A stretch of 64,000 bases of DNA. Origin: Pseudomonas khorasanensis (GTDB lineage: Bacteria > Pseudomonadota > Gammaproteobacteria > Pseudomonadales > Pseudomonadaceae). This document shows, piece after piece, positions 6,804-14,762 of this stretch. Position 1 is the first letter of the stretch. The number at the start of each line of letters is the position of its first letter. Position numbers and translations under genes: made by a program. The stretch lies in assembly GCF_014268505.2 (NCBI RefSeq), contig NZ_JABWQP020000012.1, positions 88,337-152,336 on the forward strand, read 5' to 3'. Under the pieces are notes generated by a model that saw only the letters and a program-made list of their open reading frames with translations, had not been told where the DNA came from and made no database searches.

Positions 6804-9800
6804 TTAAGATACTGTGATGTCGTATATGCGAGCTTCTCCCACTCCGGCAGAAAAACGCGCCTCATCGAATTTTGTTGGACTCAAATACCATGCCTGTGCG
6901 ACCTTTCGCCGAGCGCTAAGGATCGCTGCTGCAACAGCTTGGATTTTCGACCCCGTTAAGCCTATTTCTATGTTTGCCCCAGCTGTACCGTATATATCAA
7001 GATAGCGGGCATCTAGATACTCCATCATCTCTTTTAGATCGTGACCTGGAACTCTTGTGACTTTAGAGTTTTGGAAGTTCTGGCAAACGAACTCAGCCGC
7101 ATAGTTGGCGACTCTTGCTCGCGGTTCGTCACCCGTTGGAGCTATAACCTCGACATAATCAAATTCACGCTGATCGAGAAGGGATGAAAGTCGTTCGTGT
7201 TTAGCGGAAGCAAATGCTAAAAGAGCTCTACTTCTGGATAAGTCGACATCTTCGTCTAGCAGTTTCACATCTTTATACGGTCCTTCTTCACCTTTTAATA
7301 CTTGGCCGAGACTTTCGAGTAATGCGATTGGGTCTTTAGCTTTCTCGGCGGTAAAGATACTTTCTAGATCGGCTTGTAGCGGATAATGCTGTTCAGCGGA
7401 CATATGGCAGACTAGTACCCTTCCCTTTTCCTGAAGTTCACGCCTTATCGCGGAAAAAATTAATGGTTTTGATAGCCCAGATATATCGATCAGCGCTAGA
7501 CCAGAAAACCGTGGTAAAGCTAGCATAGCTGTTCGGTATTCAGTTTCGGAAACTTCTAGTCCGGCGGCCTCCCAAGCGCTTTTTATCGCGGCCGCGTGGC
7601 CTGCATGGTCGTATCGAATCGTATGTACAAGTCCACTTTTAACATTTGCCGCTAACAACTCATTTGATGCGAGGGTACGATCCTCGAAACCCAGCCCCAC
7701 CAAAGTCCCGCCTATCTCCATCCCGGAAAGAGCCGATACATCGATCGCTGCTACATTCACATCTATCGGCTTGGCCGCAAATCCGCCTGATGGCGGCATA
7801 TTTGGTTCATTTTGGCCCAATTCGACTCCCTCTTGAAAAAGGCTAGCTTGATAATTCGATTCTGCTGGGGTTGACTCGACGACAGGTTGAATAGAAACAG
7901 GCGATGTAGTCGCTCTGTCTAGCCCACTGTCTACTTCATTCTTAATTTGATTACGTAATAGAATGTCTTTATCAGGGTTTTCGAGCCAGTCCCCAAGATC
8001 TTCTCCGGAAAGTTCAAAACGGTCTCTATCAGCAAGGCCAATAAAGGCAGCCAAACCATAAATTTTTCTATAGCTAAGCTTAAATTGCTGCATCGGATTT
8101 GAATCTTTCGTTTTGGAACGAGGGGCGCCGCCGGCATAAACGAATACGCCAGCGTCTATTAACTCCCTAAGTTGATCGATTTGCTGTCTAAGGCTTTCTT
8201 GATTATCCGTGGTGACTCGAACATATAACGATGAGTACTGGCGTAATCTTGGTGTCGCCTGGTTGTTCTTAACTGCTTCTCTATAAGATCGCGTCAACAG
8301 ATCATGCGCCGCTTGCGCAAATGCCAAAGCATGATTTTTATAATAGCCGCCACGTCTATTGAGGTCGTACAGACGCCGCGAGCTTATGGCTTGGAAGCAA
8401 TCTGCTTGTAAGGCCTCCGATATAGGAAGTGTCATTCGCGTTCTATTAGTTGATGCACGTTTGATAATCTCTTCATAGAGCTTAATGACATCCCCTATGT
8501 CTCCTACACATACGCTTGTTAAACACGAAAGTCCTCGATATGCTTGTTTTTTCTCTTTGGAAGTAGAACTTGACGAGGCAATCTCTTTGGCGACCTGTTC
8601 GAGTGGAACGTCACCTAATAAGTCTCTAGGGCTATACTTAGGATGTGATATATGAAAGTTCGCCCGCTGCTGCAATATTTTCTCGACAAAATCTTCTCCG
8701 CGGCCTTTGCCGCTAGAATTAATTGTGTCGTAAACGTCTGCACCAAGATCAAATACCGCTAAATCTCGATCTACCCTGATAGGATGAATGCGACCTGGAG
8801 AACGAAGACCTAGCTCGATCGTTTGCCATTCTGAAGTAAATTTAAACGCGCACGCCGGACTTTGAAATAGCAATGCTGACAATATCTCGTCAATGCGCTC
8901 CAGCTCAAGATAGCGTGTTGACACGTCATCTAATAAGAAGAATATAGAAGAGTTGGCTGTTACTGTAGCGCAACTTTTAAACTGCTCCGCCAAGTGCTGG
9001 AAAACATCTGCTGGTGACTGTTTCACCAAAAAGTCAGTGCTACCCCTAGATGTCATTACTGCGATTCGTTCAAGCCGCCGTTCCAAGTCATCAATTGAAG
9101 ATGCCTCTTTTAATGAATCAGCACCCTCTAAAAAGTCAGCTACAGCGGATGATAGCTTGGTATGTGCATTCGGCAGGACGATTTGTGCACTTAAGTCACG
9201 CAGGTGCATCAATGCCCTTGCTGCTTGGAGTGCGTAGTATACAAAAAGTCTTGTCAGCCGATGCTCTAATTTGGCTGTTGACTGTCTAAGATCCAGTAGG
9301 CGCTGAGCCGATACAAAAAGCCCAAAAAATCCATCTTCCTTGATTCTTTCTATGGCTTTTGTTGCGTCTTCATTCTTCCCAACGGATGCTCGGGCATGAA
9401 TGTCCAATGCCCTGAGAAGCATTGTTTTACCGCAACCACGCATACCCGTTATTATCTGAGGCCCCGGTTTGGTAACCTCTGATAACCATCGCCCTTCTGG
9501 ATCAACCAATAGTTGCGGAACATCCCACGATACAAGAGTTTGCGCATTATAGTGATCGCCGAATCCTTTCAGTTTGAATGGTGCGCTCCATGGCTTCCAT
9601 GGTTGTGCAGCGCGAGAGAAGGCATCTTCTATCTGACTTATCAGATCATTCGGATTAGGTTGGCGTAAATTTTGAGCGTCGGACAGTAAGCTGTGGATTA
9701 TCCCTTGAAGTGCTAACGCAGTACGATAATCACGATCTTCTAATTCCGTAGGATTAACCAATAGTTTATGTAATAGGCCGTCGACATGCTCTGCAATAAA

Positions 9801-10481
9801 GAGCAAGTCCCCGTGACGACCATTACCACTTTTGCTCGCGTCCGATATACTTCCAAGGTCTATCGCTTTTACTCTAATGGAGTCGTCTATTGCATTCTGC
9901 CTACGTGCTGTAGGAGCGAGTTCTTCGACAATTAAATTTTCTGCGTGAAGATCGTTATGGTTTAGCTCGTTAGTCTCGAATTCCGCCCTGATCCGTAGTA
10001 GGTCTATCGCGATCTGACAAATCGTTGCCGCGGTGGGTATTTTGGCTCCATCCAAGTAATCTCGAAGCAGGTCGCCATTAACAAAATCCAATACTGTTAC
10101 GTGACATAGTAGTTTTGTGCCATCGGAAAAAACTATTTCCTCGTCAAATCTATCATCAATCCCAACTACGTGTTCGGCAGCTTCAGCGAGACGCGCATGA
10201 AGCTGCGTTTCCTCATCAAAAGAAGTTTTGTTGAAAAAAGTATAAAAATCTACCGGTGCGATTTTAAGTACAAATTTTCGTTTGAATGGACCTCTTTCTG
10301 CGACGAATGCTGCACCGTAGAACCCTCTTCCAAGGTCGCGAGTCACCACGTAATCACGGATCTGAGATGGACGAGAGCTCAGAGGGAAGCCATATGGGCG
10401 GTTACAATGCTTGCATAGGTCTTCCAGCTTTTTTTCTGAGTAATCTTTCTCAGGGCAAAAGAAACAACAATACTTACTCAT
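6804..10481 (-). CDS. Large zinc-finger / Ser-Thr-kinase-like / P-loop ATPase protein with Rossmann-like C-terminus (1225 aa)
   Basis: Four regions can be seen. (1) Residues 5-26 carry cysteines 5, 6, 9, 23 and 26 in two CxxC pairs, a likely zinc knuckle. (2) About 45-215 is a protein-kinase-like domain with a glycine loop GRGFYGAAF, Lys73 in FVLKIAP, the catalytic loop HNDLHAENL (Asp177, Asn182) and DLG at 208-210, so the usual catalytic residues are all present. (3) About 310-640 is a P-loop NTPase with Walker A GMRGCGKT (346-353) and Walker B FFLLDD (near 517). (4) The last 300 residues look like two alpha/beta Rossmann-type units: VGLGFEDRTLAS and LIDISGLSKP in the first, EIGLTGSKIQAVAAAIL near 1170-1185 in the second. 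The last motif recalls the ligand loop of CARF-like sensors, which is only a guess. It is the second gene of the island operon. I do not know a family with this architecture. Confidence 0.75.
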   Translation of the reverse strand: MSKYCCFFCPEKDYSEKKLEDLCKHCNRPYGFPLSSRPSQIRDYVVTRDLGRGFYGAAFVAERGPFKRKFVLKIAPVDFYTFFNKTSFDEETQLHARLAEAAEHVVGIDDRFDEEIVFSDGTKLLCHVTVLDFVNGDLLRDYLDGAKIPTAATICQIAIDLLRIRAEFETNELNHNDLHAENLIVEELAPTARRQNAIDDSIRVKAIDLGSISDASKSGNGRHGDLLFIAEHVDGLLHKLLVNPTELEDRDYRTALALQGIIHSLLSDAQNLRQPNPNDLISQIEDAFSRAAQPWKPWSAPFKLKGFGDHYNAQTLVSWDVPQLLVDPEGRWLSEVTKPGPQIITGMRGCGKTMLLRALDIHARASVGKNEDATKAIERIKEDGFFGLFVSAQRLLDLRQSTAKLEHRLTRLFVYYALQAARALMHLRDLSAQIVLPNAHTKLSSAVADFLEGADSLKEASSIDDLERRLERIAVMTSRGSTDFLVKQSPADVFQHLAEQFKSCATVTANSSIFFLLDDVSTRYLELERIDEILSALLFQSPACAFKFTSEWQTIELGLRSPGRIHPIRVDRDLAVFDLGADVYDTINSSGKGRGEDFVEKILQQRANFHISHPKYSPRDLLGDVPLEQVAKEIASSSSTSKEKKQAYRGLSCLTSVCVGDIGDVIKLYEEIIKRASTNRTRMTLPISEALQADCFQAISSRRLYDLNRRGGYYKNHALAFAQAAHDLLTRSYREAVKNNQATPRLRQYSSLYVRVTTDNQESLRQQIDQLRELIDAGVFVYAGGAPRSKTKDSNPMQQFKLSYRKIYGLAAFIGLADRDRFELSGEDLGDWLENPDKDILLRNQIKNEVDSGLDRATTSPVSIQPVVESTPAESNYQASLFQEGVELGQNEPNMPPSGGFAAKPIDVNVAAIDVSALSGMEIGGTLVGLGFEDRTLASNELLAANVKSGLVHTIRYDHAGHAAAIKSAWEAAGLEVSETEYRTAMLALPRFSGLALIDISGLSKPLIFSAIRRELQEKGRVLVCHMSAEQHYPLQADLESIFTAEKAKDPIALLESLGQVLKGEEGPYKDVKLLDEDVDLSRSRALLAFASAKHERLSSLLDQREFDYVEVIAPTGDEPRARVANYAAEFVCQNFQNSKVTRVPGHDLKEMMEYLDARYLDIYGTAGANIEIGLTGSKIQAVAAAILSARRKVAQAWYLSPTKFDEARFSAGVGEARIYDITVS

Positions 10482-10572
10482 CCAGCGCTACTCCTTCACC
10501 GCTGATACCAAAAGGCATCGATGATGTTTTGCAAATCCCTAATCTCAGCTCTTGGATTATGGCTTGCGTATT

Positions 10573-11721
10573 TTATTGGTCAGCAATACGGATTGTTGCC
10601 AACGCTTGTCCTTTTTTAACCCACTCGCCGGGTCTTTTTATCAAAATAACGCCAGAGGGATCTGGGAAGAGATTTTCTTTATTCTCGACGCGTGCTTGAA
10701 AGGCAATTAGAGCTTTTCTAATTCGATCTAATGAAATGGTGAAAAAACCATCCTCTTCTGCCGTAATCTGTTGGGCATGTAAGAAGCGAGTCTCAGCTAT
10801 TTTTGTTTTGAACGACTTAACTGATCCGCCTTGAGCTTTGATATTATCAAAGAAGCGCGTTTCGAGTTCGGAGCTTCCGACGTTCGCTATTTTTTCGTGG
10901 AGGGAGGAAGGCGCTGCCGACATAGCTAACAACTTACATTGTTCAACATGTTCTGACAGCCAAATAGAACTTGAACCTTGAAACACTTCTGACAAGGCCA
11001 ACAATGCTTCACTTCGGCCTATATAAGGTTGATAGGGGAATCGTGCATCAGTCAATACAGGAAAAGCTTTAATATTACATAACTGAGCAGCGTTAATGAA
11101 AAGATTGGCGTTCTCTTTCGCTGTAGTCCATGACGACCCAAAATTTCCGTGAGGCGCAACCCTGACGTCTAAGCCTGCTCTTACAACTCCTACTGCGATT
11201 TTTTTTGCAAGCAGACTTGCAACGACCAATGTCGGAACTTGTAGCGCTCCATAGAGTTTTCGTAGCGAAAACAATCTAGCATCGAGTGGAGCGTACCTGC
11301 CGGCATCCAAAAAATGGGCATAGCCATTCTTGTCCATTACATCGTGCAGTTCTTCGGTCGTGAGCTCAGTCTTATAACCACTGATTTGTGCCAAGCAGTC
11401 GACACCTCCCGCTGGGCGCCCTGGCACCGCTAATTTCGGCACGAGAAGACCTGCTGCTCGTAAGTACAGGGGGCATAGAAGGGTACTGAGGGATGACGGG
11501 CCTCCGGTTGACGCGACATCAGCGGTCTGTTGGAGGCGAGAGCAGAACGTTAATCCGGAACTGGATAGCGTTTTGGCTAGCTGTGCTGCGACCTCAACGT
11601 CCGAAAAAGCATCGTGTTTGATTTCCAGCAGAAATCGTGTGATCTCATCGTCGGTGGACCTAATGTTTATCATCAGTGCCCTACATCCATGTTCAGTTTC
11701 GGTGATCGTAACGAAGGACAC
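10573..11721 (-). CDS. Divergent thymidine/pyrimidine-nucleoside phosphorylase-like protein
   Basis: The 382-aa protein aligns by eye along the whole DeoA fold: a helical N-domain (DDEITRFLLEIKHDAFSD), the phosphate loop STGGPSS (near residue 70) where DeoA has KHSTGGVGD, GRPAGGVDCLAQISGY for the GHTGGTLDKLE segment, LFSLRKLYGALQVPTLVVAS with SLLAKK matching the pyrimidine-binding Arg, Ser and Lys, and a C-terminal PYNP domain (VILIKRPGEWVKKGQALATI). The Lys-His before STGG is replaced by Val-Ala, so phosphorolysis may be altered or lost. The start is GTG at 11721; no clear Shine-Dalgarno is seen, and a downstream ATG (MINIRS) is possible. It is the first gene of the four-gene operon, 91 bases before the kinase-ATPase. 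Nucleoside salvage or binding is inferred; its role in the cluster is unknown. Confidence 0.7.
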   Translation of the reverse strand: MSFVTITETEHGCRALMINIRSTDDEITRFLLEIKHDAFSDVEVAAQLAKTLSSSGLTFCSRLQQTADVASTGGPSSLSTLLCPLYLRAAGLLVPKLAVPGRPAGGVDCLAQISGYKTELTTEELHDVMDKNGYAHFLDAGRYAPLDARLFSLRKLYGALQVPTLVVASLLAKKIAVGVVRAGLDVRVAPHGNFGSSWTTAKENANLFINAAQLCNIKAFPVLTDARFPYQPYIGRSEALLALSEVFQGSSSIWLSEHVEQCKLLAMSAAPSSLHEKIANVGSSELETRFFDNIKAQGGSVKSFKTKIAETRFLHAQQITAEEDGFFTISLDRIRKALIAFQARVENKENLFPDPSGVILIKRPGEWVKKGQALATIRIADQ

Positions 11722-11939
11722 GGGACTAGATATTCTGCGAAGCCGTGTCTACGGGTATCCGGATACTGCCGTTTTGTAGGGTCAACGACAATGCCTAGAT
11801 CTTAGTAAAGGGCAAAAAATTCTCTTTTTTACCTTCATTGATGTAGTGGGAAGATGTCCCGAGGCCGAATTTGTACCGATGTCTTTACAGTCCGTCTGAA
11901 GGCTGTCAACAGTGTTGGCAAGTCTTTCTAACCGGCAGT

Positions 11940-12351
11940 TTGTCGATGATCCTTCTGGTTATCGCCGTGACGGGATTTGTCGGGACCATTCTAATCAGCG
12001 CTTTCCCGAAAACCATCATGTACTGCGCTTGGCCTGCGTTCCACTCTTGATGGCCGTCATTGCATTTTCCTTGATCGTCCTTGACGGCGGAATCTTGGCA
12101 GCTTTAGTACTGCTTGGACTGAGGGACCTGATTGCGACGGCGCAACCTATGGGGCGGTGGTCGTGGTTGGCCAAGGCTTTGCCCAACAATGCTGAAACTG
12201 GTGGCGGTCCGATGGTGGCAGTCATTAGCTATCCATTGCGTTGAGTTCTACCCTCAGCGGACTGCTTTTCGACGGGATCGGCTATCGCATAAGATTTCTC
12301 AAAAGTTTTATCCTGCTGGTACTCGCCGCAGTGACGACCTTTTGCACATAG
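11940..12351 (+). pseudogene. Probable remnant of a membrane-protein gene broken by frameshifts
   Basis: Three successive hydrophobic segments occur in three different plus-strand frames. 11946-12050 starts MILLVIAVTGFVGTILISAF. About 12040-12240 contains VPLLMAVIAFSLIVLDGG and ALVLLGLRDL. 12229-12351 contains SGLLFDGIGYRIRF and FILLVLAAVTTF and ends at TAG. Read together they would make one small multi-span membrane protein, but each frame change needs an indel. No start signal is convincing. A chance run of hydrophobic codons cannot be excluded, and the family is unknown. Confidence 0.35.
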
Positions 12352-12582
12352 CAAAACCGGTTTAATAGAAAATTTGAGCAACGTGGGCAACTGCATGCAA
12401 CTTGTCAGAGGCATTTGATCGAAAGCCCGCCATTGGCCGGTTTCTACCATTCACCACCTGCAGCCTCTTATCAAGACTAACCTGCGTTCTAAGAGCGGCA
12501 GGAAGATCGCCCCAGACCGTAGATGAGAAGCAAGGCCGAAAATCGATTGCCAGCGACGTGCCAGAGCATAGATATGCTCGTT

Positions 12583-12605
12583 GGGTATTCCAACTGGTAT
12601 TCCAA
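12583..12605 (+). repeat. Paired ggtattccaa repeats: probable integrase arm-type sites (right end)
   Basis: ggtattccaa occurs at 12584-12593 and again at 12596-12605, a 12-base period identical to that of the left-end pair at 2641 and 2653. The pair sits about 55 bases inside the putative right att copy. Confidence 0.6.
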
Positions 12606-12657
12606 TGAGAATAAATAAATATATTTAGCGATAATAAACAAGAGGATAGGAGTTCAG

Positions 12658-12679
12658 TTCAGATTACCCCGGCCCACCA
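12658..12679 (+). other. Decayed copy of the tmRNA 3' end (putative right attachment site)
   Basis: TTCAGATTACCCCGGC followed by CCACCA aligns with the tmRNA end at 2505-2527 with three substitutions and one missing base. It is the natural right boundary of the island. A chance match is possible, but the position beside the repeated arm-type sites argues against it. Confidence 0.6.
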
Positions 12680-12941
12680 ACTCTCAACAACAAAGCCCGC
12701 CAAGTGCGGACTTCGTCACATCCGCCCCTCGGAAAACCGCAACACCCGATTCCCTAACCACACCCCTCATACCCATCGACAACCGGCGGGCCACCAAGCA
12801 CCACCCAACACCGCCCCAAAAAACCCCAAAGATAGCCAAACCACATCCACCCATTTACCATCCCGCGGCTGGCTGGATGCCTCGCAGAGAAAACCGGTTC
12901 GCACGTGGAATACTCAACCTGCACAAGGAAGGCGACAAAAC

Positions 12942-13790
12942 ATGAGTTTCATCGAAACAATTCAATCCAAGGAAGTCGATATCTACATATCGCTTTTCTT
13001 CACCATCCTCGGCCTGGTGCTGGGGGCGATTCTGGACCGGATATTGAAGGGTGATTCACCACAATCCGCCAATCAGCCGGGCCATTCTGTAAACCTGACC
13101 TTCAACACGGTGGTAAATCCACCGCCGGGCGTGAACGCCGCTAGTACAAGCCAGGATATGACTCCGTTCATCTGCATGCTGATGGTGGTTGCCGGGCTCA
13201 TTTATCTGTTTTTCAGGGTTGAAATACTCAACCTGCTTTCCTGGATCACGCTGTTCACTATTTCACTGTGGGCTGGAGGAACGCTGCATAGCCTTTACCG
13301 GGGCTTCTTCGCGGGCAGTCAGTGGGTCGTTGCGCTGTTTTGTTCCTTGGCATTCTGTGTGGCCGCCACCTTCCTCACCGACGAAGCCTTTACGCCGACT
13401 CTGGCGCCGCAGGACTTTCAATACAGCCAGCAGATCATCAACGAGCAGGGCCTGACCGGCATAAAACAGCACTTTGGCGTGCAAGGCATGCAGTGGTTTT
13501 TTCCGCACTTGGCAGGCGTAATGCTGTTTATCTATGCCAGCCTTCGCATGATGCTTTTTTCAACCTACTTCATCGTTGCGGGTGCTCATGCCAATAACAA
13601 TGGCACTCACGAACCCTGGCTTTCCAGAAAAACCCGCAAGTACGCCAATCTGCGAAAAAACATCATCTTCATGCCGATATTGCTGGTTCTTGCGTACCTG
13701 CTCGCCTCGGGTCTTGCGTTCGACTGGTTCATCCACACGATGCCAAATCAGGTCAATGCGTTGATGAATACGGTGCTGTATGGGCGCTGA
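12942..13790 (+). CDS. Multi-span membrane protein of unknown function (282 aa)
   Basis: The start ATG at 12942 follows AAGGAAGG with normal spacing. About six hydrophobic segments are visible: near residues 15-35 (ISLFFTILGLVLGAIL), 80-97, 99-115, 126-146, 188-213 (WFFPHLAGVMLFIYASLRMM) and 243-263. A polar, Pro/Asn-rich stretch (residues 40-75) separates the first from the second. No catalytic motif is seen. The gene stands alone, just outside the island's right edge, and ends before a strong terminator at 13923. GC content is like the core genome. I do not recognise the family. Confidence 0.75.
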   Translation: MSFIETIQSKEVDIYISLFFTILGLVLGAILDRILKGDSPQSANQPGHSVNLTFNTVVNPPPGVNAASTSQDMTPFICMLMVVAGLIYLFFRVEILNLLSWITLFTISLWAGGTLHSLYRGFFAGSQWVVALFCSLAFCVAATFLTDEAFTPTLAPQDFQYSQQIINEQGLTGIKQHFGVQGMQWFFPHLAGVMLFIYASLRMMLFSTYFIVAGAHANNNGTHEPWLSRKTRKYANLRKNIIFMPILLVLAYLLASGLAFDWFIHTMPNQVNALMNTVLYGR

Positions 13791-13922
13791 TAATTCATTA
13801 CCTGCTGAAGAAAGACTGTCGAGACGCCTGTTAAACAGGTTAAATCGAGATGAATTTTTCTTCACTGCGCCCTGCCCGGCCAGCCTGTAAAGTCCACTCG
13901 CTCATTCAAGAAACTACGGTTC

Positions 13923-13948
13923 GCCCGCGCTCCTAGCGGGCTTTTTTT
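13923..13948 (+). terminator. Rho-independent terminator
   Basis: GCCCGC (13923-13928) and GCGGGC (13936-13941) form a stem with a 7-base loop followed by seven T. It ends transcription from the membrane-protein gene at 12942-13790. Confidence 0.85.
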
Positions 13949-14027
13949 CGTCTGCGATCCAGCGCACCTTGCCGCCCCCTACCAATTGCGCGACTCTGCC
14001 AGCAGATCCGTCGCCAAGGAGCGCTCG

Positions 14028-14615
14028 ATGCCGTTGTTATCCCTGCCCTGCCCGCGCCTGACATTGGCCATCCTCGCTCCCGATCAGGCCGAACTCGAGA
14101 GTGCGTTCTACCAGCGCAACCGGCGCCATCTCGCGCCTTGGTCGCCGATCCGCACGACCGATTACTTTTCCACCGATAACATCCGCCGCCGCCTTGAGAT
14201 TCAGGCCAGCGCCTTCGAAGCGGGCCTGGCGATGCATTTCGCGTTGTTGACGCCGGACGGGCAGCAGATGATTGGCGCGTGCAATTTCAGCGGGATTATT
14301 CGCGGGGCGTTTCAGGCGTGTTATCTGGGTTATCACATTGACGAAGCCCATCAGGGCCAAGGCTTGATGCAGGAGGCGCTGGAGGCCGGGATTGGTTACA
14401 TGTTCGATACGCAGAATCTGCACCGGATCATGGCCAATTACATTCCCGGCAATGAGCGCAGCGCGCGCTTGCTTGAGCGTTTGGGCTTTGAGCACGAGGG
14501 GTATGCGAAGGCGTATCTGAGCATTGCCGGGCGCTGGCAGGACCATGTGCTGACGGCGCTGGTCAATTCTGGATTCGAGGCGCCGGAGAAACGTTGGTCG
14601 CGGCGCCTCGGCTGA
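14028..14615 (+). CDS. rimJ: GNAT N-acetyltransferase, RimJ/RimL type
   Basis: The frame is open from 13986, but ATG 14028 has AAGGAG at a normal distance and gives the usual RimJ length (195 aa). GNAT hallmarks are present: LRPTL-like start (CPRLTLAILAPDQAE), the acetyl-CoA-binding region YHIDEAHQGQGLMQEALEAG (around residues 104-123), and the terminal NERSARLLERLGFEHEGYAK followed by GRWQDHVLTAL, which is typical of RimJ. RimJ acetylates the N-terminal alanine of ribosomal protein S5; related enzymes modify other proteins or antibiotics. The gene is separate, with the chemoreceptor gene 147 bases downstream. The fold is secure; the exact substrate is inferred. Confidence 0.85.
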   Translation: MPLLSLPCPRLTLAILAPDQAELESAFYQRNRRHLAPWSPIRTTDYFSTDNIRRRLEIQASAFEAGLAMHFALLTPDGQQMIGACNFSGIIRGAFQACYLGYHIDEAHQGQGLMQEALEAGIGYMFDTQNLHRIMANYIPGNERSARLLERLGFEHEGYAKAYLSIAGRWQDHVLTALVNSGFEAPEKRWSRRLG

Positions 14616-14762
14616 GGTAGTACCAAATCCACCCGACAAAAACCTTTCAGCTCTCGGATTTGCGGCCGATACAGACCTGCTAACACCCCTGCTGGCTCAA
14701 AAAAACAACAATCTTCCAGCCTAACTGACGACCAAGAAACCCAACGTTTCTGGAGGATTTGC

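Larger units (their letters stand above)
2528..12679. mobile_element. Genomic island integrated at the tmRNA 3' end, probably immobile
   Basis: Left edge: the intact tmRNA 3' end, paired arm-type repeats and an integrase gene. Right edge: arm-type repeats at 12583-12605 and a decayed copy of the tmRNA 3' end at 12658-12679. The interior is visibly richer in A and T than the flanking DNA, with a different codon flavour. The contents are the integrase fragment, a small unknown protein, the four-gene minus-strand cluster (3779-11721) and a degraded stretch. The truncated integrase and mismatched right att copy indicate an old, fixed insertion. Confidence 0.75.
11722..12941. other. Long stretch without an intact gene
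   Basis: About 1.2 kb separates the phosphorylase-like gene from the next intact gene. Open frames are short and without Shine-Dalgarno signals. 11940-12351 holds hydrophobic fragments in three frames (see the pseudogene entry). 12361-12580 shows nothing recognisable. 12583-12679 holds the island right end. 12680-12941 is C-rich intergenic DNA with an AAAGCCCGCCAAGTGCGGACTT dyad remnant at about 12693, which may be the displaced original tmRNA terminator. Operon promoters for the minus-strand cluster should lie just above 11722. Confidence 0.6.

Noticed and set aside
11912..12244. A 110-residue plus-strand gene
   Set aside because: Only part is hydrophobic, there is no ribosome-binding site, and adjoining hydrophobic segments lie in other frames, so it is listed as part of a probable pseudogene.
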